Of a stretch of DNA of 64,000 nucleotides, positions 32,433 through 42,618 are shown one piece after another. How positions within the stretch are numbered: position 1 is the first letter of the stretch; the number at the start of each line of letters is the position of its first letter. The position numbers and the translations under genes were made by a program. The stretch covers positions 3,003,943-3,067,942 of the forward strand of contig CM039140.1 of the NCBI GenBank assembly GCA_022036555.1. Reading direction: 5' to 3'. This DNA is from Microstegium vimineum. Its lineage: Eukaryota; Streptophyta; Magnoliopsida; Poales; Poaceae. The notes below the pieces were generated by a model that worked only from the letters and a program-made list of their open reading frames with translations, made no database searches and was not told the DNA's origin.

Positions 32433-33289
32433 GGCCACTTCGATTAGCAGCTGAGAATCTGAGATCAGTCATCTCGAGCGAGCGTCTCTAATAACTTCAG
32501 CGTACAAAAATGTAGCATCGGTGCTAAATGATGCTTCTATTTCGTAGACTTGTATTTTTACTTTAACCAGCAACAACGGGGCACACAATTTGATAGGCAG
32601 TGTTTTTAGACGAAAGAAGAATTATATTGCGTACCAATATATATCATCCTGTTACAAGCACTCTGGAATGCACTATGTATATTTAGAAGTTTATTTTCAT
32701 GGACATTGTATCTACATTGTGAATAACTTCAAATCTTAAAATTAAACCTGCATGACGCTTGGCACGAGAAAAAATGCCAACGAATGATGACCAACATTTT
32801 TTAGACATAGTTAAGAAACTTCTTTTTTCTTATATCTTCTTTCTTTTTCTTTCTACCACCTAAGAATAAGAATACTGATTTAAAACTTATTTTTTCATCA
32901 TGTTTAAATCTAACAAGAATAAAACAGAGAAGAGAATGAAGAAAATTATTTCATAATGACGACATCATCTCTGTTTTAATGTTGTCGTCCGAAAAGAGAA
33001 ATCTTTATGCTGTCATGCTGAAGAAGTTGCTTACGTTCTAGTTGTCCCCCTCATCTTCAGTAGAGCCATCACAGAGAAAACGATTTCATCTTGTCTTTCC
33101 ACCGTCAGAGGAGAAGATAAATCACCAATAGAAGATGAATCACACTTTTTTATTGCATTTATGCCAAATTTTCTAATTATTATTTCATCCTATGACTATT
33201 TCATGGCTCATGTTGGCATAATATATACATTGGTCGAAAGTATGGGTGCATTGTGTCGGTTCTCAACTTATAATTCGGGTTTAGTTAGT
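32433..33289. other. 3' UTR of copy 1 and intergenic spacer
   Basis: AT-rich sequence without a recognised gene. The tandem-duplication boundary probably lies here, but I could not place it. Confidence 0.4.
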
Positions 33290-33671
33290 TTAGTGGTACC
33301 ACGGGCATGGTTCTATGCGCTTCTGAGTTTTATATGAACCTCTGTATCAAAGATGCCGTATGCATTTAATCTTGAGGAGACAAGCTAGCTGGAAACGGAG
33401 AGTCCGAATGAAGAGTTTTAAATGGATAATCTTAAGACTAGACGCCATGGACCAGTAAATCTCAAATCTCTAGACAAAAAAGGGGGCATTTGGATGACAA
33501 CTTCTGAACGGAGAGTTTTGACCTTCTGATTTTACTAAGGCTCAAGACTTCGAAAGAAGAGAATGTTTAGTCATCTGCATTATATACACAACTGCCTGTT
33601 CCTCCCACTGTTCCACCAGCCACATCTTGTAAACTTGCGCATTGCTGTGTGCTTGCTAACAGTGTTGACCA
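33290..33671 (+). promoter_or_regulatory. Upstream region of epimerase copy 2, homologous to that of copy 1
   Basis: Aligns with 29757-30177 (GATGCCGTATGCATTTAAT, GCATTTGGATGACAACTTC, GTTTTGACCTT, TAGTCATCTGCATTATATAC). The region lacks the (GA)n run seen in copy 1. Confidence 0.7.
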
Positions 33672-34127
33672 ATGGCTAGAGCTGCAGTGCTCGCCAGTTC
33701 TTTGCTCCTTTTGTGCTTAGCATTGGCCAGCAGCACGGATGCTGTGAGGAAGACGGTTGGGGTATACAAGCTCCAGAACAAGAAGGGGGACTTCTCCATC
33801 AAGGTCACCAACTGGGGAGCCACCCTCATGTCTGTCGTTGTTCCTGACTCTAAAGGTATGGTTCTACTGCTTCCAGAGAATCCATCCATCTGCGTAGCAT
33901 TTTGTGATATACAGTAATGTAAACAAGTTGGCATACTTTCTTGCTTGCTGTAGGAAACCTAGCCGACGTCGTCCTTGGATATGACAAGCTTGCACAGTAT
34001 GTGGTAGGGTCACAAATACCTCTGTTTTGGCAATTATATAGGCATATATATAGCAGTATATAAATGTATTTGTTTCTTTTCCTCTTGTTTTCAGCAGATG
34101 TTAATTGATGTTAAAACATTGCGGATT

Positions 34128-34352
34128 TATTTGGTTTAAGGAACGAGCGAGCTAGTCCATCATCTACTCATGTTTCACTTTCTTTATTTGGTTTGTGGAA
34201 TAGATAGGTCGATGCATCGTCACCTCATTTCTCGTAAGCTAATAATTAGTACCATAACGAGGGATGGAGTTCTTCCATTAAATTTGAGGAATGGATTTGT
34301 GACAGACCATCTCTCATCTAGGATGATTTGATTCCTTAAACCAAACACTTCT
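34128..34352. mobile_element. TIR-type MITE in intron 2 of copy 2
   Basis: ATTTGGTTTAAGGAAC near the left is inverted as GATTCCTTAAACCAAACAC near the right. Additional internal TTTATTTGGTTTGTGG is present. The superfamily was not determined. Confidence 0.55.
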
Positions 34353-35043
34353 TGGGTTAGTTTGTCAGTTTACGGTTGCAACGTTGTCCGGCTATATGTG
34401 CAATAATCTGTAGTGGCAAGCGGGCGCAATACACAACAAGCCTAAGTTAATCCTTTTCTCTTGTTTTTTTTTGTTCGAATCTCTTGTTTCATATTTTATA
34501 TCACGAAGTTAATAGGTACTCCGTATATATAATCAGGACGCTTCTTCCGCCTTTGGAACCGTGGTGGGACAAGTAGCCAATAGAATCGCCAACGGCAGCT
34601 TCGTACTCGATGGAAAAACCATCCGTCTGAACAAAGACGGCACCACCACACTTCACGGTAACCAATTTGGCGCTGTGAATTCACCATACTTTCTTCAACA
34701 TATCACCATTCACGCTACCTATGCATATTTGACCAATGGTTCACTGGCTCGATGTAATCACAAAGTGGGCACAGGGGGTTCAACAGAGTCATCTGGACTG
34801 TGAAGGAGTACGTGCCAGGCGGTGACTCCCCATACATCACCCTCTACTACCGTAGCTTCGACGGGGAGCAAGGTAAAAACCAATGCGAGTCTGTATATAC
34901 TACAATACTCCAAGAAGTCAGCTCGAACTCTGAACAGGATGAAGGTTTTCAGTTCAGCAACTATAGTGATGATTCTATATATGTTGCAGGGTTCCCGGGG
35001 GACCTAGACGTGTACGTGACATACACGCTGTGCTGCAGCCCGT

Positions 35044-36219
35044 CAGGGGCGAAGCCAGGATGAAATGGCGCCGGGGTCGGTCCAAACATACACTACAGCT
35101 AACTTTTAGCTCGTGATAATAATCATTTAGAAAATATTAGTTAAAATTATATTATATTATATTAAAGCTCGTACATTATCAATATCAAAATTATTATTAC
35201 AATTAAAATATTTTAGTTCCTTTAAATTGAAATCGATAAGAATATCTCTGAGATTAGAAAAATGAATAGCCAAATTCACTGATATAGTTACTCGGTAAAA
35301 TAGATTTGACAAAACAAAATACTAGAGCATTCCAAGAGATATTGTAAACCAAGAAGTTAGATGCCTAGTGAGATAGTTAATCTAAAAGTAGAGAGCGAGC
35401 TAGTGAGGTAAGATGGAGAGCTACTAAATTTAGAGAGTCGTTTGCTTCTATTATATAGCTGGAAAACAGAAAACGATAATTATATTCTTTTTGCACAACT
35501 TAGTTTCAATAGTGAAGCATGAGTATCTTTTTTGTGAAGCTGAGTTATTTTAGAAAATTTGTTTGCCAAAACAGCTTCATTAACAACTCCATGTATTGTT
35601 AAGAGAGAAAAATGATGTAGAGAGAGCTGTGAAAAACTATCTTTTTTTAGTTTCATTCTAACTCATCCTTTTGTGAGAGAACAAGAAAAACAACTGCACC
35701 CATCAAACTATTTTGGAAATAAATGTTTGACAAAAAAAAATAACTCTGTGCCAAATATGCTCTAAACGTATAGATAGAAATCAGATCCTTATTCACCAAT
35801 TGCAATTGCAAAATTGGGGATTTGGGCCCTTGGAGTTACATCATCTAGGAGCTTATTAGAGAAAACGAGAACCTCCTCACAATAGCTGCCGAGGCGATGG
35901 GTGGTGCTTGATCCAGGAGGGCCCAAGCGCAAGAGAGAGAAACCATCAATTAGTGTAAAGGAACCGTGCTTGATGCAAGTTGATGAATTAGACTAATTAA
36001 TACCAACTGTGGGTTTGCGGCCTGCTCTTGGCCTTTGCAAGGCTAAGCGGCTGGACTGCTGGGCGCTTGTCATCTAGGCTGCCAGCCTGCCATCTGATAT
36101 GTTCGGTGCGCCGGGGTCAAATTTTTTTTTGCCGGGGTCAAATTTTGTAGCATACATGGTAAACTAGCCGAGTCATCGGGGTCAGCCGACCCCAATGCCA
36201 CAACGTAGCTTCGCCACTG
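35044..36219. mobile_element. Non-autonomous hAT-like element in exon 5 of epimerase copy 2, TSD CAGCCCGT
   Basis: Left terminus CAGGGGCGAAGCC, right terminus TAGCTTCGCCACTG, with the perfect 8-bp duplication CAGCCCGT at 35036-35043 and 36220-36227. Removing the element and one TSD restores continuous alignment with exon 5 of copies 1 and 3. There is no transposase. The right end has the duplicated phrase GCCGGGGTCAAATTTT (about 36111-36147). The 3 kb of host coding sequence around it are otherwise well kept. Confidence 0.95.
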
Positions 36220-36805
36220 CAGCCCGTACGAGCTGAGAGCGCGGATGAACGCGACGGCGCTGAACAAGGCGACGCCGGTGAACCTGGCGAACCACGCGTA
36301 CTGGAACCTGGCCGGCGACAGCGGCGGCGACGTCCTCAGCCACCTTATCAAGGTGCACGCGTCGCGGTAAACGCCCGTGGACGCGTCCATGATCCCGACG
36401 GGGGAGATCGCGCCCGTCGCCGGCACGCCGTACGACCTGCGCGCGCCGACGCTCCTGGGCTCGCGCATCAAGCACGTCTCCGGCGCCGGCATGGCCGGGT
36501 TCGACATCAACTACGCCGTGGACGGCGACGGCGGCGGCGGGCTCCGGCAGGTCGCCTACCTCCGTGACCCGGCGTCCGGTCGGGCGCTGGAGCTGTGGGC
36601 CAACCAGCCCGGGGTGCAGCTCTACACCAGCAACTGGCTCAACAATGTCAAGGGCAAGGGCGGCAGGGTGTACGGGCAGTACGGCGCGGTGTGCCTGGAG
36701 ACGCAGGACTTCCCGGACGCCGTACACCACCCCAACTTCCCGTCGGAGATTGTGAGGCCCGGCGGGGCGTACCAGCATGACATGCTGTTCAAGTTTTCCT
36801 TCTAA

Positions 36806-37031
36806 TAACGCCCTCTTTGGCCTGCAGATCAGATCAGCAGTCTCATATGAGTGAGCTTTATTTAATAACATCAGCTTACCGGCCCAAAATGTAGTGTCGG
36901 TGCTATATATGATCGATGCCCCTTAGCTTGCTCCTATTCCACAAAAACTTGGTATTTGAATCGAACTTAATTTGTTCTTTGTTAATTACAACAGGCATTT
37001 GTTTTTTTGTCTCATCATCTAAAAATACTCA
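36806..37031. other. Former 3' UTR of copy 2
   Basis: Shares TTAATAACATCAGCTTACC and AAATGTAGTGTCGGTGCTA with the region after copy 1 (32489-32530), which supports the duplication. Confidence 0.6.
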
Positions 37032-37393
37032 GGGGTCGATTTGGATCCCTTCATTTAGAGGAATTGAAATCGACCTTAATAAATTAAGCTATTTGGCTTG
37101 AAATTTGACATTCTACCACTTTTCAAAGTCCATAATTAAACCTATCTCAAATTCATAGGGTGAGAAATGAAAATTGATTTTATAGATCACTATTCCATAA
37201 TTCTATTTGCAACTTATAACATGTTCTTCAAACTCCTTCTCCTACAATAGAAATATAACAAATAAATATGTCTCTCATATAGTGAACAATAATATGCAAT
37301 TATAATCCATATACAATCATATTAGCTTAATTAATATGTCTCTAAATTATGATTATTAAAATAAATTCAATTCCAGGGATCCAAACGGGCCTC
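37032..37393. mobile_element. Tourist/PIF-like MITE
   Basis: Left end GGGGTCGATTTGGATCCCTT and right end CAGGGATCCAAACGGGCCTC are inverted and match the grass GGGCCTGTTTGGATCC terminus. AATTGAAATC is opposed by AAATTCAATT inside. The TSD is unclear. Confidence 0.75.
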
Positions 37394-37960
37394 AAGGTTT
37401 TTGTGATCCTTTGCTATAGTACTATAGCCCAATAGAAGATATAGAGTATCTTAAATAAATGTTTATTTTATTAGAGAATGAATTGAAGGAAATAAAATAA
37501 AGATAATCAATTCCAAATTAATGTATCCACGAAACACCTAGTGTTTATATAGCATAAAATTCTAGGCGTAGTCCTGGAACATGGGGTGACGGGCTAGTAA
37601 AACCTAATAGTTGGATGTAGCAAGAGATTGCTCTATGGCACTCAGGTGTTTAAATTTACCGGTGCACATTTTCATCTTTTGTATCGTATCTCTTTGGATT
37701 TTAATATGACTTAATAGATGAATCCTAAGATTAAATTTTATCAACTTTAGTTGCATCTCTTTTTACATCTCAAACTTTATTTTGGCTTTCAACATTTTCA
37801 TCTTCTTAGTTGTAGTTTTTTATCCCGTATTGTTCAAACTCTCTTATTACATATGTTATTCATTCAACTTCTTTTATATATTTTATTTAAAAAGCTAGAT
37901 TCTAGGTTGTAGACTATTTCTAGTTATACGTTTGTATATATAAAGACACACTCATCCCGT
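37394..37960. other. Intergenic, no gene recognised
   Basis: AT-rich sequence with no supported feature. Confidence 0.4.
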
Positions 37961-39430
37961 ATTGTACAAATATGGCTTTGCACTTTTCTACACACCCATA
38001 ACCGATAAATAAAATATCTTACACTTATACATTCTATTCTATCTCCATGTTGGTGATGCAACGCAAATATCCAACCTCTGTCTTCATCACCAACATCATG
38101 AACAATGATCATCAACATATGTGGCCAACAACACCACATTGATAATTATCCATAGTAATGAAGCTCCTTCATCTTCACTCCACCAAGCCACTTGATATGA
38201 ATAATTATCTTCACTTGACTTGACCTTCATGTAATGATATGATCCACTTCATAGCTTCGCATGGCTTTCATCGCCCATCGACCTTAGCCTTGCGTGCTCT
38301 CCACCGTTGTCTCAGTCCATTGGTGCTAAGCCCTCTACTTGCACTCACCGCCTCAATGGTCCATCGTGTTTCGAGTCTCTAGTTTGCCCTTCACTCGGTC
38401 CTTCATTGTAGCCAAGCCTTACTTTGTAGCCAAGACTTACCCCATAGTGTGTCTGGTCGCAAGGTCCGGTCACTTCTGCATTGCTACCTTTCATCTAGGG
38501 TTTGCTACCGGACATGTCCGATCCTCCTAGGGACAACGTCCGGTCACTACAGTGACCCTTCCTCTTCACCTTTTCAACAGTTTCTTCTCCTCTTGCAAAT
38601 GTGCTAATACCACCAAGTGTACACCATAAAGTGCATGTGTGTTAGCATTTCACAAACATTTTCAAAGGATTTTCTCTCTTTTCACCACACCACTCGATCC
38701 TAACACGTATGTAAAGTTAGATTACTCAAGTGACACTAGATGGCCGATAAGCAAACAAGTTTGCCCCTCGTGATAGTATGAACATCTATCCCAAGCCTAG
38801 TCATAAACTTATCTATGCACATATGACCAATGAAATGAAATGCCCTACAAGTTATAACTTTGTCTTGCACATTCTATTCCTTCTCCTCCAATGTTGATGC
38901 AACACATGCACTAATGATATCACATATGATATGATCCACTTCATATCATCACGTGATCTTATTGGTTCATCGATTTGACCTCACATGCTCTTCATCATTG
39001 TCTTCGTCCTCGACGCCAAGTCTTGCTCAAGCTTCACCATCACGTAGTCCATCACTTCAAAGCCTTTAACTTGCCCTTCACGGTTGCATCAACATGTTTG
39101 GGGTTGGATCGCCCTGTAGGATCTCCACAATCTCCCCATTGTCATCAGTGTTGATGACCTAGGTGATGGATTAATCCTGAACGACTGGCCTGGTTCATCG
39201 GAGCTCATGGAGATTAGGAATTTGACCATCTGGTTGGCCATGGAATCAGCACACACACCCCTACCTAGCACACCACTGTCGATGAAATATGGTCGGTTGT
39301 TTACCAAGGGATATGTCCACAATAGTAAATTGATTAGTGAAGGTGCAGGAGACAATAACAAGATGGTGACGCAGGCGTAGAGACAATAATATTTTAGACA
39401 CCGAGAAGTCAAATATTTTTTAACTTTGAA
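37961..39430 (-). mobile_element. Degraded LTR-retrotransposon fragment
   Basis: On the minus strand GACAATGGGGAGATTG, a polypurine-like tract, is followed by TGTGGAGATCC, a plausible LTR start at about 39131. To its left lies about 1.1 kb of LTR-like sequence. Two degenerate related blocks occur there: about 38030-38400 and 38865-39080 share ATTCTATTC.TCTCC.ATGTTG.TGATGCAAC, ATGATATGATCCACTTCATA and CTTGCCCTTCAC. A 114-codon frame at 39089-39433 has no recognised domain. The boundaries and the target duplication were not found. Confidence 0.4.
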
Positions 39431-39616
39431 CAATTATATATACAAGAATATAAATATTTATAATATATAATTAGTACCATTAGATAGGTTGTTGAATATA
39501 CTTTAACAATAAACTTATTTGAAGATACAAATGTTGCACTATTTTCTACAAAGTCGGTTAAAGTTGAGAAAGTTTGATATGCTATAACGACTTTCTTTGT
39601 AGGACGAAAGGAGTAT
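39425..39616. mobile_element. Stowaway-like fragment related to 8925-9466
   Basis: ATATTTATAATATATAATTAG, AGATACAAATGTTGCACTAT and AGAAAGTTTGAT...GACTTTCTTTG follow the same order as in the element at 8925. The right end is GGACGAAAGGAGTA. Confidence 0.65.
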
Positions 39617-41395
39617 GTCTTTATGAATTGTATTGAATATGAGAGATCTTGTTTTGAGAGAGTCCCTACCCGCCTTATATAGCCTGAGAGGATACATGTT
39701 GGTTAGATCTAGATCCAGTTCCGCTATATATGGTAAGTATTTACAAGAAATATGATATATAACATATTCGATTAGATCTTCCTTCTTCACCAAGATGTCT
39801 TATTGCTTCCTTGTAGCACACGTCGAGTAAGGCCAAGCACTGCAAGCCTTGATGTTGTGGGATGAGCCACTCCTGGCAATGCGGCTCATATGTCTCCCTA
39901 TAGGTATCCAAGGTCATATCCCCCATATATTCACATTCTCTAGTCATTTGGATCCTATTAGCATGGGGACCGGTGGTTTTAGACCCCACGAGTGGACCAC
40001 CGGCTCTACATCCATGGTCTAGCGATAGCACATGTGTGACCAGTCTCATCGTAAAACTAGCTCTCCCCACTAATGGAGCTCACATGTGTGGCTCTCCATC
40101 CATTGTTTCTTGGCAATAACTCACCCCTCTCATTGGGTATGGATTTGTGGGATAGGAGATCATCTTATACATATCCCATACTCGGTTCTTTTATTCTAGA
40201 AATCCAAACAAGGGTTATGTTATTCACCTTCCCTCATTTCCTATCCCCATTATTTTTTCCATGATCTAAATGCTCCATAACCTTTTTACTATATAGTGAA
40301 AGCACACAACTTGCTGCCATTTCTTTAGGCCTATATGGCAGGCTCGAGCTCCACAAAAACATCTTTAGCTTTGGGTCATTTGAAGGAGCAGCTTCTTCAT
40401 AAATGGAGTCGTGGTTGTTTTGGTAAAACGTTCGTTAAAACAACTTCTCCTGGTAGATAAGAAGGTTAAAATTTCTATGATATATCTATTTTTTTCTTTT
40501 ATTTATTTTTCCTTTATCTTTTCTCTGTTTTCTATTAAAATATGAGAAAAATGTTTAGAGATGGCTTAGAGCTTCTCCGGTGGCGCCCGTAAACCGGTTC
40601 ATGGTCCTACGCGGAGCCTGGATGAGTAGATTTTATCACTAGAGAATGTCAACTCGTTGAGAAGAAAGAGAAGAATCGATGCAAAATCTTACATCGGTTC
40701 ATCCAAATAAAAAAATGAATCGTGCATACTCGTCTTGCTGCGCCCGCACGAGCCCTCCTCGGCCATGACTTGTATGCTCATCGATGGAGATTGTCGCGAC
40801 CGTGGGCACGTGGGCGAGGGATAGGGGCACGTTGCCCAGCCACAGCCTGGTGCCCTAGGATCGCCTTGTCGTAACCTGCTCCCTCCAGTGGAGATGAGAC
40901 CGTGCCCACTCGGGCCCTCGCTGGCTCCGGCCAACGCCCTCATCATTGGAGACGGTCGCCGCTCCGCTTGTGCCCCTCCGCTCGCGGTGTCGGTGCACGA
41001 CGTTGCTAGGGAGAGCTCGCTTGGTCGTGGCCTGCGCCGCCGCTCGGGAACCACGCTCGACCATGACCTATGCCACCACGGGACCTCGCCTTCCATGGCC
41101 TTCGACATGTGGGAAAGGCGGTGTGAGCAGCACTGCCTTGTTGCCGCATGCGCTTGAGCGAGAAAGTGTGCTACTACATGCGCCTGGGCAAGAAGAGGAC
41201 AGAGGAAGGACGGAAGGTTGCAGTCGTCTCCATTGGAGAAGTTTGAGTCGCCTTTTTGGTGGATCGGTTTTAACCTAAGCGGCACTCTCTCCCCTACATG
41301 TGTCCTATTTTGGGTGGTAAGAGAGTCACATTATAAATCTGAGTACTTCTCTCTAGAGATTTATTTGTGAAAAAAAATCTCTTTTAGTCTTATTG
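39617..41395. other. Unassigned, probably transposon-derived block
   Basis: On the minus strand at about 39670-39685 a TATA-like GGCTATATAAGGCGGG precedes a CT/GA-rich leader, as in plant LTR promoters, but no LTR ends could be paired. From about 40690 to 41290 the sequence is GC-rich with overlapping long open frames on both strands and no recognisable domain. No gene is called. Confidence 0.35.
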
Positions 41396-41439
41396 TCGGA
41401 GAATAACAAAATAGGTATTACACCATCTGACTGTAGTTA

Positions 41440-42618
41440 CCAAAATCGAAATGGGTTGTATAGTCTGAACACCACCCATCGGGAGAGAGAATACCGGCGC
41501 TCGCACGAGCACAAGAACTTCCTTCTCCACCGTCCCACCGCTGCCGCTCGGACTACCACCGCCGCCCCACACCTCCCATCGCGCCGTCGAGCGACGGCGC
41601 GCATCCGCCTCCTCCGCTCCCGCCTCCCGCGCCGTCTCGCCTCTCATCGTCGCCCCCCTCCCTCCGTCGTTCTAGGTTTCCGGGCTTCTTCTCCGTCGCC
41701 GGCTACGCGCGTGAGGAGGGAGGAGGAGCCGCAGCGCGTGGATTCAGGGCAGCGGCGTCCATCCTGCGTGAGAAGGGAGAAGGAGCCGGTAAGATCTACT
41801 TTTTTTCAGTTCCTCCATCTCTCGCAGCTCTCTCTCAGCGCGTTTTGCCGAGATTCGTCGGTGGACCTGGTTGCTGTGAACCCAACGGGGCCAATCTTCC
41901 TCGCAGCGCCGGCGCTCCATCTTCCGTCCCCTCCCCCCACCCCCACCCCCACCCGCGCTTGGCACGCAGGCGACGGCGCCGGGACAGTCCCAGGCTCGCG
42001 GCGTCGTCAGCGGCTCCCCCTCCCGCCTCTCGCCAGTCGCCTCGCGCCCTCGCGAAGGCGGGAACCAGCAGCCGCTGCTCCACCAAGGCGGTCGCGCCGC
42101 TTTGGGAGCGCTTATGTGCCCCAAAGCGAAGTGTTGCCTATCCGCTTAGCGCTGAAGCGTGCGCTTAGGTTTCTGCGTTTTTTCTGTGAAAATGAACTGA
42201 TTCCTGTGTAATTCCTGTGTTCCAAACAAGCCCTAACTTTTTTTTTTGGCAAAAATATTGGGTGTACATACACCCATGTCCATTAGTGATCCGCCCCTGC
42301 CTCGAACCCTAATGTAAGCTATTTGTATTTGGATCTGAACTAATTGCAAGCATATACATGTGTTGCACCTACTAACTTCTATTCTTTGCAAAAATTATCG
42401 CCACCCATGTCCTATACTGAGTATGCCCCTGTTAACTGTTCGCAAGTTTTGCAATTTTAGGTAACATTTGTTTCCTTCTGGGCAGGTTGGGAAACTTCTT
42501 GTATGCTCACGTGTTCGGCTCGGATTGGTGAAAATAGTTTTGGGACTCCGAGGACGTAAACTCTGAATTAATTGTAAAAGGTGTAGCTATTTGCACTTCC
42601 GGAGGTGTGTGTGAAGAA
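41440..42618 (+). other. 5' leader and leader intron of the DnaJ gene
   Basis: A CCG/CTC-rich exon ends GGAGCCG|GTAAGATCT (donor at 41789), and CCTTCTGGGCAG|GTTGGG ends a candidate intron at 42485. The remaining leader runs to the ATG at 42619. The intron contains a GC-rich segment, open in several frames by composition, and near 42287 a hAT-like right terminus (GATCCGCCCCTG) without a found partner. Confidence 0.5.

Larger units (their letters stand above)
33672..36805 (+). pseudogene. Aldose 1-epimerase, copy 2, pseudogene
   Basis: The five-exon plan of copy 1 is kept: 33672-33855, 33955-34004, 34537-34657, 34766-34872, and exon 5 split into 34990-35043 plus 36228-36805. The signal peptide, NLADVVLGYD and GQVANRIANG are present, with the binding Arg retained, but GRV is GQV. 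Three lesions are visible. Exon 4 is 107 nt instead of 108, because AAAGGTGGACAC of copy 1 is AAAGTGGGCAC here, which shifts the frame and runs into a TGA within about a dozen codons. An 1176-bp hAT-like element sits in exon 5. Downstream, the Tyr codon in SRYTP is TAA (36368-36370). The rest of exon 5 remains open to KFSF and TAA at 36803, so decay is fairly recent. Confidence 0.93.

Noticed and set aside
36182..36871. Long minus-strand frame over epimerase copy 2 exon 5, and the similar one at 50043-50756
   Set aside because: GC-rich third positions of the sense exon leave the antisense frame open; both copies show the same shadow.
41393..42211. 272-codon frame upstream of the DnaJ gene
   Set aside because: It crosses a good donor site in GC-rich leader and intron sequence. 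The translation is Pro/Arg/Ser-rich with no domain, so a 5' UTR explanation is simpler.
42240..42300. hAT-like element ending at GATCCGCCCCTG in the DnaJ leader intron
   Set aside because: Only one terminus was found, and no matching 8-bp duplication of the flank could be located upstream.
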